Shown here: positions 47,002 to 55,784 of the stretch, piece after piece | How the letters are laid out: each line of letters opens with the position of its first letter | How positions within the stretch are numbered: the first letter of the stretch is position 1 | Source: Microbacterium schleiferi | GTDB taxonomy: Bacteria; Actinomycetota; Actinomycetes; Actinomycetales; Microbacteriaceae | Direction of reading: 5' to 3' | Assembly: GCF_020781975.1 (NCBI RefSeq) | Contig: NZ_JAJGNI010000004.1 | Span: forward strand, 186,001-250,000 | DNA length: 64,000 bases | Made by a program: the position numbers and the translations under genes | Notes under the pieces: model-generated | The model's database searches: none | What the model saw: the letters and a program-made list of their open reading frames with translations, nothing else | What the model was told of the DNA's origin: nothing

Positions 47002-49610
47002 GGGGTGGGGGCCGGGGTGGGCCCGGGCGCCGTACAGTTCACGTTGATGTTCACGGTGGAGCCGCGCCCGACCATCGTTCCCGCGCCGGGACTCGTGCCT
47101 GTCACGGTTGCCGTCGCCGCGGGGTTGTTACACGTGCCGCCGGTGACGTTCAGGCCCGCACCCTGCAGGGTGTTTCGCGCCTGATCAACCGAACCGCTGA
47201 CTGCGGGGACGGTCACACCCTGTCCGTTGCTGGGATAGATCGTGACGACCGTGCCTCCCGCAACCTTGCCGCCGCCGGGATCCTGCTGGGCGACAATTCC
47301 CGCACCCTCGGTCGAGTTGACCGCGTCGCCGACGATGACTTCGAATCCGGCATCCTCGAGCGTCTTGGTCGCTGCCTCAACGCTCTGGCCGACCACGTTC
47401 GGCAGGTCATAGAGGACGGTCTTGGTGAGGTTCGGGTCGGGCGCGGGGAATCCGTCCCCCCCGTATAGCGCGTTTGCCGCCCGCAGGATGGGCTTTGCAA
47501 CCGAGTGGCGAGTGTAGAGGTGGTTCCACGGCCAGCGGCTCACGTCCGCGTCACCGACAGAGTTGCCGACCCAGACGGCGGTCGTAACATTCGTGCTCGA
47601 CCCGACCAGCCACGTCTGCTTCGCCTCGTGCGTACCGGTCTTGCCGAGGATGGGCGTACCGTCATACGGATTGGACGCCCGACCCGAACCGTTCGTCATA
47701 ACACCCTGAAGCGCGTACGCGGCGGTCGCGGCGACGTTCGGTTCCAAAACCTGGGTGCAGGACGCTTCCGGCAGGGCTATCTCGTTGCCGTTGGCGTAGG
47801 TGATGCGATCGATGGCCTTGGGTGTGCAGTGCACGCCGTTGTTCGCGATCGTCGCGTAGGCCGATGCGACGTCGATCGGTGCGATGTTGTGAGGACCGAG
47901 GACGGCGAACGGCACCCGCACCTGCACGGGCTCACCGTTGCCGAGGGTCACTCCCATCTTCGCCACGGTGTTCTCGATGCCGCAGAGGTCGAGTTTTGAC
48001 GCCATCGCAAGGAAGCCGGTGTTGAGCGAGTCGGCGGTGAAGCGCATCGGCGTGCCTACGTAGCCGGAACTCTTCGCGAAGTTGTTGATGAGCGTCGTGT
48101 TGTTCGTAATGTCGCCGTAGCAGCTGTTGCGGAATGTCTTGAATACCTGGACGTTTCCGTTGAGAACCTCGTTCACGGAATGGCCCTCTTGTAGCCACTG
48201 GAGCAGGGTGAAGACCTTGAAGGTCGACCCACCCTCGAATCCATTCGAGTTGCCGTACTTCTGGTTGCCGGCGTACACGAGGGACGAGTAGTTGGCGTCA
48301 TCCTTGATCGTCTCGCTGAAGTTCGTGTTCTGCGTGATCTCGAGGATGCGACCGGTCTTGGTCTCGATGCTCGTGGTCGCAGCGCCGAGGCGTCCCGTGT
48401 CGGCGTTCGTGTAGCCCTCGATCGACGTCGGTACGTTGTCGACCATCGCCTGCTCGGCAGCGGCCTGCAGGCGCCGGTCGATCGTCAGGTAGACGTTGAG
48501 GCCACCCTGTTTGAGGAGCTTCGTCCGTTCTTCCTTCGTTGCGCCGAAGGCCTCGTCGTTCTCCATGATGCCGCGCGCATACTGGCAGAAATACGCCGCC
48601 TTACCGGGGACGACCCCACAGCCGGTGTCGGCCGGAGTGATAACAGGGACAATCGGTTCGGCGACCGCCGCGTCGTGCTCCTCCTGCGTGATCTTCCCGT
48701 CGGCGAGCATCCGGTTCAGGACGTAGGTCTGCCGTTCCTTGGTCAGTGAATAGCCGTCTGCCGCGCTGTTGATTGGATTGCCGTCCTTGTCGGTCCAGGA
48801 CCCATCCGGCCTGTCGAGGCGGTAGAGGTTCGGTGTCTGCACCATGCCGGCAAGCGCCGCGGCCTGGCCGAGCGTCAGATCGGCGGGGCTCACGCCGAAG
48901 TAGTAGTGTGCGGCGGCACCGATGCCGTAATTCTGGCCGCCGAAGTTCGCGATGTTGAGGTAGCCGAGCAGAATCTCGTCCTTCGAGTACTTCTGCTCGA
49001 GGGCGATCGCGTACCGCATCTCTTGCAGCTTGCGCTGGTAACCCTCGACGCCGCTGGCGACAGTCGCATCCTCGAAACAAGCGATCTTCGCAGCGTCGAT
49101 CTCTTCCTGCGTCATATCGGCGTCCTCGCCGGTGCCGACCTCGGCCTCGCACTTCTGGATGAGGATGTTCTTCACGTACTGCTGGCTGATGGAGGACCCA
49201 CCACCCTGCGAACCGCCGGAGATGACGGCGCGAGCGGTGCCGACCAGGTCGACGCCGCCGTGGGAGTAGAAGTTCTTGTCTTCGCTCGAGAGGATCGCGT
49301 TGTACATGACAGGCGCGACCTCATCGAAGGTCACCGGGTCACGGTTCTGGTCATAGAACTGCGTCATGACCTCGTACTCACCCGTGTCGGGGTTCATCCA
49401 GTAGAAGGTCGTCGGCAGCATCAGCTCATCGATCTCGAGCGCGCTGGGAAGATTGTCGAAAAGCGTGATCGCGCTCGATGCTGCGGCACCGGAAAGGGCG
49501 ATCGCCGGCGTCACGGTGGCGGCAACGAGGACTCCTGCCACGGCGCTGAGGCCGACCACACCGAGCAGGCCGCCGAGCACGCCGCCAGCCGTTCGTTTCG
49601 TTTCAGGCAT
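46998..49610 (-). CDS. Class A penicillin-binding protein with PASTA domains
   Basis: 870 aa bifunctional peptidoglycan synthase (PonA2-like). N-terminal helix (11-40), GT51 transglycosylase with catalytic Glu110 (SSEDKNFYSHGG) and GGSSISQQYVKN, then transpeptidase with Ser462-x-x-Lys465 (GSTFKVF), SLN at 528-530 and KTG at 657-659. C-terminal PASTA repeats (PNVVGQSVEAATKTLEDAG and VPAVSGSVDQARNTLQGAG) bind muropeptide or beta-lactam-like ligands. Ends in a Pro/Thr tail. Usually has a WhiB gene next to it in mycobacteria; none here. Confidence 0.95.
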   Translation of the reverse strand: MPETKRTAGGVLGGLLGVVGLSAVAGVLVAATVTPAIALSGAAASSAITLFDNLPSALEIDELMLPTTFYWMNPDTGEYEVMTQFYDQNRDPVTFDEVAPVMYNAILSSEDKNFYSHGGVDLVGTARAVISGGSQGGGSSISQQYVKNILIQKCEAEVGTGEDADMTQEEIDAAKIACFEDATVASGVEGYQRKLQEMRYAIALEQKYSKDEILLGYLNIANFGGQNYGIGAAAHYYFGVSPADLTLGQAAALAGMVQTPNLYRLDRPDGSWTDKDGNPINSAADGYSLTKERQTYVLNRMLADGKITQEEHDAAVAEPIVPVITPADTGCGVVPGKAAYFCQYARGIMENDEAFGATKEERTKLLKQGGLNVYLTIDRRLQAAAEQAMVDNVPTSIEGYTNADTGRLGAATTSIETKTGRILEITQNTNFSETIKDDANYSSLVYAGNQKYGNSNGFEGGSTFKVFTLLQWLQEGHSVNEVLNGNVQVFKTFRNSCYGDITNNTTLINNFAKSSGYVGTPMRFTADSLNTGFLAMASKLDLCGIENTVAKMGVTLGNGEPVQVRVPFAVLGPHNIAPIDVASAYATIANNGVHCTPKAIDRITYANGNEIALPEASCTQVLEPNVAATAAYALQGVMTNGSGRASNPYDGTPILGKTGTHEAKQTWLVGSSTNVTTAVWVGNSVGDADVSRWPWNHLYTRHSVAKPILRAANALYGGDGFPAPDPNLTKTVLYDLPNVVGQSVEAATKTLEDAGFEVIVGDAVNSTEGAGIVAQQDPGGGKVAGGTVVTIYPSNGQGVTVPAVSGSVDQARNTLQGAGLNVTGGTCNNPAATATVTGTSPGAGTMVGRGSTVNINVNCTAPGPTPAPTP

Positions 49611-49729
49611 AGGCTTGATGCTAAGGGAGCTTCCTGTGCGAAGGCTCGACAGCCTCGCGCGTGCCCGCGAGGTCGAGGCTGGAGGGAAGCATCCGTTCCC
49701 CCGCCATCACCGACCACCCGGGAGCCCCG

Positions 49730-49942
49730 ATGATCACGTGGGAGTACATGACCACGCCGCTGCTGATCCACAACACCGCTGCGATCCTCAACAACTGGGG
49801 CAAGCAGGGGTGGGAGCTCGTGCAGGTGGTCCCGGGCCCTGAGGGCGGTTTGGTCGGATACTTCAAGCGTCCCACCGGCGGCGGAGCAGCCAACGCCGGC
49901 CTCGATGCGGCAGCCGTTGCCGCCCAGCAGTTCGGAGAGTGA
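49730..49942 (+). CDS. DUF4177-like small protein
   Basis: 70 aa. MITWEYMTTPLL with NNWGKQGWELVQVV resembles the DUF4177 fold. GGAG precedes the ATG. It ends with Gly/Ala-rich tail. Five bases before ridA, so probably cotranscribed. Function unknown. Confidence 0.75.
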   Translation: MITWEYMTTPLLIHNTAAILNNWGKQGWELVQVVPGPEGGLVGYFKRPTGGGAANAGLDAAAVAAQQFGE

Positions 49943-49946
49943 CCCG

Positions 49947-50414
49947 ATGAGCGTTTCCGCCCGCCTTGCAGAGCTCGGCATCGATCTTCCCCAGATCGCC
50001 CCGCCCGTCGCGGCCTACATCCCCGCGAAGGTGCACGGCGACCTCGTCTACACCGCCGGTCAGCTCCCCTTCGTTTCGGGTGCGCTGCCGGCCACCGGCA
50101 AGGTCGGTGACGGCCACGGGCTCGTTCCCGCTTCGGATGCCGCATCCTATGCGCGTCAGTCCGCGCTCAACGCGATAGCTGCCGCAGCCGCCGCCGCGGG
50201 TGGCGTGGACAAGCTCACCGGCGTGCTCAAGGTGACCGGTTTCGTGGCATCAGTCCCCGAGTTCACCGGGCAGCCGGGCGTCATCAATGGCGCGAGCGAA
50301 CTGCTCGGTGAGGTCTTTGGCGACGCCGGGCGCCACGCGCGCTCGGCAGTGGGCGTACCCGTGCTGCCGCTGGACAGCCCCGTCGAGGTCGAGGTCGTCT
50401 TCACCCTCGCCTGA
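49947..50414 (+). CDS. RidA/YjgF-family protein
   Basis: 155 aa, longer relative of RidA (enamine/imine deaminase). The fold phrase YTAGQLPFVSGALP, NAIAAAAAAAGGVDKLTGVLKVTGFV and HARSAVGVPVLPLDSPVEVEVVF is clear, though the active-site Arg of true RidA was not verified. The ATG at 49947 follows the upstream stop by four bases. Confidence 0.9.
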   Translation: MSVSARLAELGIDLPQIAPPVAAYIPAKVHGDLVYTAGQLPFVSGALPATGKVGDGHGLVPASDAASYARQSALNAIAAAAAAAGGVDKLTGVLKVTGFVASVPEFTGQPGVINGASELLGEVFGDAGRHARSAVGVPVLPLDSPVEVEVVFTLA

Positions 50415-50436
50415 GCCGCACGGGCGAACGAATTAT

Positions 50437-50478
50437 CGCGGGGTAAGACGATTCGGTTCCGAAACGTCCTACCCCGCG
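50437..50478. terminator. Terminator between ridA and acs
   Basis: Near-perfect 20-bp hairpin with a 2-nt loop (18 of 20 pairs), CGCGGGGTA...TACCCCGCG. Placed between the convergent ridA-like gene and acs; no T-tract. Confidence 0.75.
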
Positions 50479-50506
50479 GGTTTCGCCTACCCCACGGATG
50501 CCGAGC

Positions 50507-52471
50507 TCAGCGAACCTGCGCCGAGATCACCGACATGACGGCGGTGTCGGCGAGGGTCGTGGTGTCGCCGACCTCGCGGCCCTCTGCCACGTCGCGCAAG
50601 AGGCGGCGCATGATCTTGCCCGACCGGGTCTTGGGGAGTTCGCCGACGATGTAGATGTCTCGCGGGCGGGCGATCGGGCCGATCTGTTCGGCGACCCAGC
50701 TCCGCAGCTGCGCAGCGAGGCCCTCGGGGGAGTGCGCCTTGAGGAAGCTCTCTTTGAGGATGACGAACGCAACGACCGCCTGACCGGTGGTCTCATCGGA
50801 TGCCCCGACAACTGCCGCCTCGGCGGTGGCTTCGTGTGCGACCAGAGCCGATTCGATCTCGGCCGTCGACAGGCGGTGACCTGAGACGTTCATGACGTCA
50901 TCCACGCGGCCGAGCAGCCACACGTCGCCGTCCTCGTCCAGGCGCGCGCCGTCGCCGGCGAAGTAATAGCCCTGATCGCGGAACTTCTCCCAGTAGGTTT
51001 CGACGAACCGTTCCGGGTCGCCCCAGATGCCGCGCAGCATGCTGGGCCACGGTTCGGTGAGCACGAGCAGCCCACCGTTCCCGTTGCCGACGTGTTCGCC
51101 GGCCTCGTCGACGACATCCACGCCGATTCCCGGCAGCGGCACCTGTGCGCTTCCGGGCTTGGCCTCAGTGACGCCGGGCAGCGCCGAGATCATGATCGCG
51201 CCGGTCTCGGTCTGCCACCACGTGTCGACGATCGGAGCGGCATCCCCACCGATGACCTCGCGGTACCACATCCATGCCTCGGGGTTGATGGGCTCACCCA
51301 CCGAGCCGAGCAGCCGGATGCTCGACAGATCGAACTTCTGCACCGCGGTGCGCCCGATCTTCATGAACGAACGGATGGCCGTCGGGGCGGTGTAGAGGAT
51401 CGTCACGCCGTACTTCTCGACGAGCTCCCACCAGCGCGCCGGATGCGGGGTGTCGGGCGTTCCTTCATAGAGGACCTGCGTTGCACCGTTGGCCAGCGGA
51501 CCGTAGGTGACGTAGCTGTGACCGGTGATCCACCCGATGTCGGCAGTGCACCAGTACACATCCGACTCTGGGTGCAGGTCGTGGACGACGCGGTTCGTGA
51601 AGGCGGCCTGGGTGAGGTAACCGCCGGAGGTGTGCAGGATGCCCTTCGGCTTCCCGGTGGTACCGGAGGTATAGAGGATGAAGAGGGGGTTCTCTGCCGG
51701 GAACGGCATTGCCTCGTGATCGGCGGATGCCGCAGGCACTGCGTCGTGCCACCAGATGTCGCGGCCCTCGGTCCATTCGACGGGGTTCTCGCCGCGACGA
51801 ACGACCAGCACGTGCTCGACGGTCTCTTGCTCCCCCGATCCGCGGTCACTGAGGGCGGCGTCGACGGCGGGCTTGAGCGCCGACACCTTGCCCTTGCGGT
51901 AGCCGCCGTCGGCGGTGATGACGACCTTGGCGCCGGCGTCGTCGATCCGTGCGCGCAGGCTGTCGGCCGAGAAGCCGCCGAACACGACCGAGTGAATCGC
52001 GCCGATCCGCGCGACGGCGAGCATCGCGGCAACCGACTCGGGGATCATCGGCATATAGATGGCGACCCGGTCGCCCTCGCCGACCCCGAGGCCCTCGAGG
52101 ACGTTGGCCAGGCGCTTGACCTCGTCGGTCAGCTCGGCGTAGGTGACGCGGCGCGTGTCGCCGGGCTCTCCCTCCCACAGCAGCGCGACCCGGTCGCCGT
52201 TGCCCGCTTCGACGTGCCGGTCGAGGCAGTTGTAGGCGACGTTGAGCGCGCCATCCGCGAACCACTTCGCGAACGGGGGAGTCGACCAGTCGAGCACCTC
52301 TGTGAAAGGCGTGTGCCAGTGCAGCTCGCGCGCCTGCTCCGCCCAGAAGTCCTCGCGATCGTCAGCGGCGCGCTGATAGAGCTCGGCGCGACCGATCGCA
52401 CTCTGGGCGAAAGCTGCAGACGGGGCGAACCGCCGGGTCTCGTTCAGCAGGTGGTCGATCTGACTGCTCAT
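50507..52471 (-). CDS. acs: Acetate-CoA ligase (acetyl-CoA synthetase)
   Basis: 654 aa. Activates acetate to acetyl-CoA via acetyl-AMP. Seen: the AMP loop [20 protein letters not shown] (A5), [32 protein letters not shown], and C-terminal [11 protein letters not shown], with the conserved Lys that is acetylated in homologues. The ATG at 52471 is the start of the fold; a frame extension to 52549 has no support. Confidence 0.97.
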   Translation of the reverse strand: MSSQIDHLLNETRRFAPSAAFAQSAIGRAELYQRAADDREDFWAEQARELHWHTPFTEVLDWSTPPFAKWFADGALNVAYNCLDRHVEAGNGDRVALLWEGEPGDTRRVTYAELTDEVKRLANVLEGLGVGEGDRVAIYMPMIPESVAAMLAVARIGAIHSVVFGGFSADSLRARIDDAGAKVVITADGGYRKGKVSALKPAVDAALSDRGSGEQETVEHVLVVRRGENPVEWTEGRDIWWHDAVPAASADHEAMPFPAENPLFILYTSGTTGKPKGILHTSGGYLTQAAFTNRVVHDLHPESDVYWCTADIGWITGHSYVTYGPLANGATQVLYEGTPDTPHPARWWELVEKYGVTILYTAPTAIRSFMKIGRTAVQKFDLSSIRLLGSVGEPINPEAWMWYREVIGGDAAPIVDTWWQTETGAIMISALPGVTEAKPGSAQVPLPGIGVDVVDEAGEHVGNGNGGLLVLTEPWPSMLRGIWGDPERFVETYWEKFRDQGYYFAGDGARLDEDGDVWLLGRVDDVMNVSGHRLSTAEIESALVAHEATAEAAVVGASDETTGQAVVAFVILKESFLKAHSPEGLAAQLRSWVAEQIGPIARPRDIYIVGELPKTRSGKIMRRLLRDVAEGREVGDTTTLADTAVMSVISAQVR

Positions 52472-52600
52472 TCGGCTCGCTCCTTCGCGGGCTTGAGTGG
52501 TTCTCGTGATTCGTCTCGTCTCGAGAGCTAGCGAAAGGCTAGTCAGCACCGCTCGGGCACACTACCTCCGGAAGTGGGCAGGTGGATTCTCCACAACGGA

Positions 52601-52629
52601 TTGTGACGGCCCCTTTCGTTGCGTATGCT
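52601..52629 (+). promoter_or_regulatory. Promoter of the predicted 6C RNA
   Basis: TTGTGA (52601-52606) and TATGCT (52624-52629) separated by 17 bases, in the gap between acs and tadA. A start near 52636 is expected. Confidence 0.65.
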
Positions 52630-52636
52630 GGTGCGC

Positions 52637-52735
52637 GGCCGAACATCTGATTCTGGCATCGCGGCACCGACCACCCCCGATAACGGTGTCGCACGGCGGC
52701 ATCCCTCTCCCCCGATGGGATGCCGCCTTCTCTTG
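52637..52735 (+). ncRNA. 6C RNA-type small RNA
   Basis: Two hairpins with C-rich loops: stem 1 GCGGCACCG/CGGTGTCGC (52661-52669 and 52684-52692; one G-U) with loop containing five Cs; stem 2 GGCGGCATCCC/GGGATGCCGCC (52695-52705 and 52717-52727) with a loop containing five Cs, followed by a TTCTCTT tail. This is the architecture of the actinobacterial 6C RNA. In M. tuberculosis a 6C RNA (B11) lies beside the Tad locus, as here. Ends are approximate. Confidence 0.75.
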
Positions 52736-52855
52736 TGTTGGGGCTTCATCCTGTCGCTCGGCAGCGTTCCTCCCCAGCCCGCCTTGTCGGCGCGTTTGAC
52801 CGCGCTATGGCGCCGGTGCGCGGTCCGCGAGGAACCGGATGCCTACCGTCGATGC

Positions 52856-53884
52856 ATGCCTGACCTCTTCGTCCCGCTCCCGCCCTCCGCCGCCGGGCGC
52901 GGAGTAGGCGGACAGTTCGCGCCTGATGGTGGTAGTGCCCTGCGCAGAGCAGACTGGTTGCGTCATCCGTCGCTGGAGCGCGTGCGTCCTCACCTGGAAG
53001 ACCCCGCGACGACTGACGTTTTCGTGAACGGGCCGCAAGTCTTCGTCGACCGAGGCCACGGGCCGCGTCGCGCGGCAGGCATCGAGCTTTCGGAGGCCGA
53101 CGCGCGTGATCTCGCGGTGTCTCTGATTGCGGCGGGTGGTCGACACATTGATGAGTCACACCCGTGCGTCGACGTGAGGCTGGACGGCGGTGCACGGGTA
53201 CATGCTGTGCTTCCTCCCGTGTCGGTCAGTGGGACGCTCGTATCCATTCGGGTCCCGCGCCTGCAATCGGTCACCGTGGCTGAGCTCGGTCGGCGTGGCA
53301 TGTTCGATGCCACGGTAGGTGACCGGCTGCGCGACATCGTCGCCGCCCGAGAGAACGTGCTGGTCACGGGGGCCGCGGGCGCGGGCAAGACCACGCTGCT
53401 GTCTGCGCTTTTGTCCGAAGCCGGCCGCGACGAACGCATCCTGACCATCGAGGATGTCGCCGAGCTGCGTCTCGAGCATCCTCACCATGTGCGCCTCGAA
53501 GCGCGACAACCCAACCTCGAGGGGGCCGGCGGGATCACCCTCGCTCGCCTTGTGCGCGAGGCGTTGCGAATGCGGCCGGACCGGCTCGTCGTAGGGGAGT
53601 GCCGCGGCGAAGAGATCCGCGAATTGCTCTCGGCGCTGAACACCGGTCACGACGGCGGTGCCGGCACCGTGCACGCCAACAGCCTCGGCGATGTCCCGGC
53701 GCGGCTCGAGGCGCTCGGCGCACTCGCGGGCCTCACCGACCACGCCCTCGCACGGCAGGTCACGAGCGCGATCGGCGTGGTCATTCACGTGACCCGTGAC
53801 GGCGACGGCATCCGTCGCATCGGCGCTCTCGGCCGCCCAACGCTCGGCCCCGACGGTCGCCTCCATATAGAGGAGCTGTCATGA
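52856..53884 (+). CDS. TadA/CpaF-type ATPase of the Tad (Flp) pilus
   Basis: 342 aa, secretion ATPase that powers Tad pilus assembly. Walker A TGAAGAGKTTL (172-180), Asp box LRLEHPHHVRLEARQPN with GECRGEEIREL Walker B, and HDGGAGTVHANS His box. ATG 52856 chosen by the start of the fold; earlier frame overlaps the 6C RNA. Downstream gene overlaps by 4 bp. The next four genes complete a compact locus. Confidence 0.9.
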   Translation: MPDLFVPLPPSAAGRGVGGQFAPDGGSALRRADWLRHPSLERVRPHLEDPATTDVFVNGPQVFVDRGHGPRRAAGIELSEADARDLAVSLIAAGGRHIDESHPCVDVRLDGGARVHAVLPPVSVSGTLVSIRVPRLQSVTVAELGRRGMFDATVGDRLRDIVAARENVLVTGAAGAGKTTLLSALLSEAGRDERILTIEDVAELRLEHPHHVRLEARQPNLEGAGGITLARLVREALRMRPDRLVVGECRGEEIRELLSALNTGHDGGAGTVHANSLGDVPARLEALGALAGLTDHALARQVTSAIGVVIHVTRDGDGIRRIGALGRPTLGPDGRLHIEELS

Positions 53885-54831
53885 CAGCGCAGGTCGCCGA
53901 GACAGTTCTGCGCGTCGCTGTGTTGCTCGAGGCCGGGGTCACCCCGACTCGTGCCTGGGACCATCTGGCGAAGCAGGGCGACCTGCAGGCGTCGCAGGTC
54001 GTCAATGCCGTCGACGGCGGTGCCCGAATTGACAGCGCGATCGCTGCCCTGGCCGTCGAGCCCGCACCGGAGCCACGCCGCAGGATCCGCATCGCGAGAG
54101 TCGATGCGGTGGGCGAGTCGGTCCACGCACGAGAGCGACGAATGTGGCGAGACGTGGCTGCGGCGTGGTCGATCGCGACGACGGTCGGGGCGCCGCTGGC
54201 GCCCGCCCTTCGCTCCTTCGCCGACGTGCTGCGGGATGCCGAGGAGTCAGCTGACGAGATCCGCGTCGCTCTGGCCGAACCGACGTCCACTGCTCGACTG
54301 CTCGGCTGGCTTCCGGCTGTCGGAATCGGTCTCGCATTCGCCCTGGGGTTCGATCCCCTCGGAACGTTGCTGCGCGAGCCTGCCGGATGGGCATGTGCCG
54401 TGGCCGGCGTCGGGCTACTCATGGCCGGGCGACGCTGGACGTCGCGGCTGGCGCTTGCCGCTCACCGTGACGCCGTGATGCCGGGAATGGATGCCGACCT
54501 CACCGCGATAGCGCTCAGCGGCGGCGTATCGGTGTCGCGGGCCCGGACCCTCGTGGATGCCGCGCGCGGCGCGGATGCCGACGATTCCGTGGCGGTGCGT
54601 GACACTCTCCTCCTTTCTGAGGCGGCAGGAGTTCCGGCAGTCGAACTGCTGCGCTCGGCGGCCGCGCTGGATCGGCACCGGGCTCGGGTCGACGGTCGCC
54701 TGCGCGCAGCTCGCCTGTCGACCAAACTGCTCCTTCCGCTCGGCGTGTGCACGCTTCCTGCCTTCCTGTGCCTGGGCGTCGCGCCGATGTTTCTCAGCAT
54801 CCTGCCTTCCGTTTCTCTTCAGCTTCCGTGA
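53881..54831 (+). CDS. TadB/TadC fusion-like type II secretion F protein
   Basis: 316 aa. Two T2SSF-like regions: a first soluble half (residues 5-105), two helices (about 140-180), a second soluble half with SGGVSVSRARTLVDAARG (about 200-260) and two helices at the C-terminus. Normally TadB and TadC are two proteins each with one such half plus helices. It may therefore replace both. Confidence 0.8.
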   Translation: MTAQVAETVLRVAVLLEAGVTPTRAWDHLAKQGDLQASQVVNAVDGGARIDSAIAALAVEPAPEPRRRIRIARVDAVGESVHARERRMWRDVAAAWSIATTVGAPLAPALRSFADVLRDAEESADEIRVALAEPTSTARLLGWLPAVGIGLAFALGFDPLGTLLREPAGWACAVAGVGLLMAGRRWTSRLALAAHRDAVMPGMDADLTAIALSGGVSVSRARTLVDAARGADADDSVAVRDTLLLSEAAGVPAVELLRSAAALDRHRARVDGRLRAARLSTKLLLPLGVCTLPAFLCLGVAPMFLSILPSVSLQLP

Positions 54832-54877
54832 CCGTGCCCAACCCACGTGCCCACCGCCTCAACCGATTGGAGAACCC

Positions 54878-55075
54878 ATGTCCTCACTGCCCCGTTTGAC
54901 CTCGCGTGCCGCGCGCGAGCTGTTTCTGGACGAGACCGGCGCCGCCACCGCGGAATACGCGATTGCCACGATGGCCGCAGTCGCCTTCGCTGGCCTTCTG
55001 GTCGTGATCATGCGCTCGGACGAGGTGCGCGGCATCCTCACCGACCTGGTGCGCCGCGCGCTCAGCGTCGAATGA
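54878..55075 (+). CDS. Flp-type pilin-like protein (DUF4244)
   Basis: 65 aa. Basic N-terminus, then LDETGAATAEYAIATMAAVAFAGLLVVIMRS, a single helix preceded by the Gly-containing prepilin site and Glu at +5. The ATG follows an upstream 46-bp gap. No prepilin peptidase is seen in the window. Confidence 0.85.
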   Translation: MSSLPRLTSRAARELFLDETGAATAEYAIATMAAVAFAGLLVVIMRSDEVRGILTDLVRRALSVE

Positions 55076-55404
55076 TCCGCGACGGACTCGGCGGTGATCG
55101 CGGGTCGGTCGCCGCCGAGTTCGCGATCGCGATGACTGCTGTCGCGGTTGTGGTGCTTCTCGCCGTCGGGATTCTGGGTGCTGCCGGGCGGCAGATTCTG
55201 TTGCAGGATGCCGTTGCCGACGCTGCGCGCCTTGCCTCACGCGGCGAAAGCGGCGCGCGCGTGAGTGCCGTCGTGCAGGCAGCCGTCCCCGGCGCGTCGG
55301 TCGAGATCAGCGACGAGGGAGACCTCGTGTGCGTGACCGCGGCGCGCACGGTTTCCGGGATTCCCGTCACAGCGCGCGGCTGCGCCCTCGCGGATGGCTG
55401 GTAA
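55072..55404 (+). CDS. TadE-like pilus assembly protein
   Basis: 110 aa. N-terminal helix with SVAAEFAIAMTAVAVVVLLAVG, then a small exported domain with two Cys that may form a disulfide. Overlaps the pilin stop (ATGA). A minor pseudopilin of the Tad system. Confidence 0.85.
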   Translation: MIRDGLGGDRGSVAAEFAIAMTAVAVVVLLAVGILGAAGRQILLQDAVADAARLASRGESGARVSAVVQAAVPGASVEISDEGDLVCVTAARTVSGIPVTARGCALADGW

Positions 55405-55721
55405 TGGCGGGCACCGTTGCCTCGGCGGGCATTGCGGTGATCGGTGCTGCGGTGATCGTGGCGGCGGCGGGCGTGGGCGCGGCATCCGTCGTCGCCCAAC
55501 GCGTGGCCGGCGCGGCTGACTCGGCGGCTCTCGCGGCAGCGGATGCCGCATCCGGAGCGGTCCCCGGTGTCCCCTGCGATCGGGCTGCCGAGGTCGCTTC
55601 CGCGCTGGGAGCACGGATGCGTTCGTGCGAGCTTGTCGAGCTCATCGCGACCGTGTCGGTTTCGGTTCCCTTCGGCGCGTTCGAGGTCACTGCAACCGCA
55701 CGCGCCGGCCCGCCACCGTAG
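55404..55721 (+). CDS. TadE/TadG-like small pseudopilin
   Basis: 105 aa. N-terminal hydrophobic segment with AGTVASAGIAVIGAAVIVAAAG, then AQRVAGAADSAALAAADAASG, typical of the Rv3654c-type TadE-like proteins. Overlaps the previous stop (TAATG). Last gene of the locus. Confidence 0.8.
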   Translation: MAGTVASAGIAVIGAAVIVAAAGVGAASVVAQRVAGAADSAALAAADAASGAVPGVPCDRAAEVASALGARMRSCELVELIATVSVSVPFGAFEVTATARAGPPP

Positions 55722-55784
55722 CGCTCTCAGCCTTCGCTGTGTCGCCGTGTGTGTATGGTGTGCATCGAAGAAAGGAAGCTTTCG

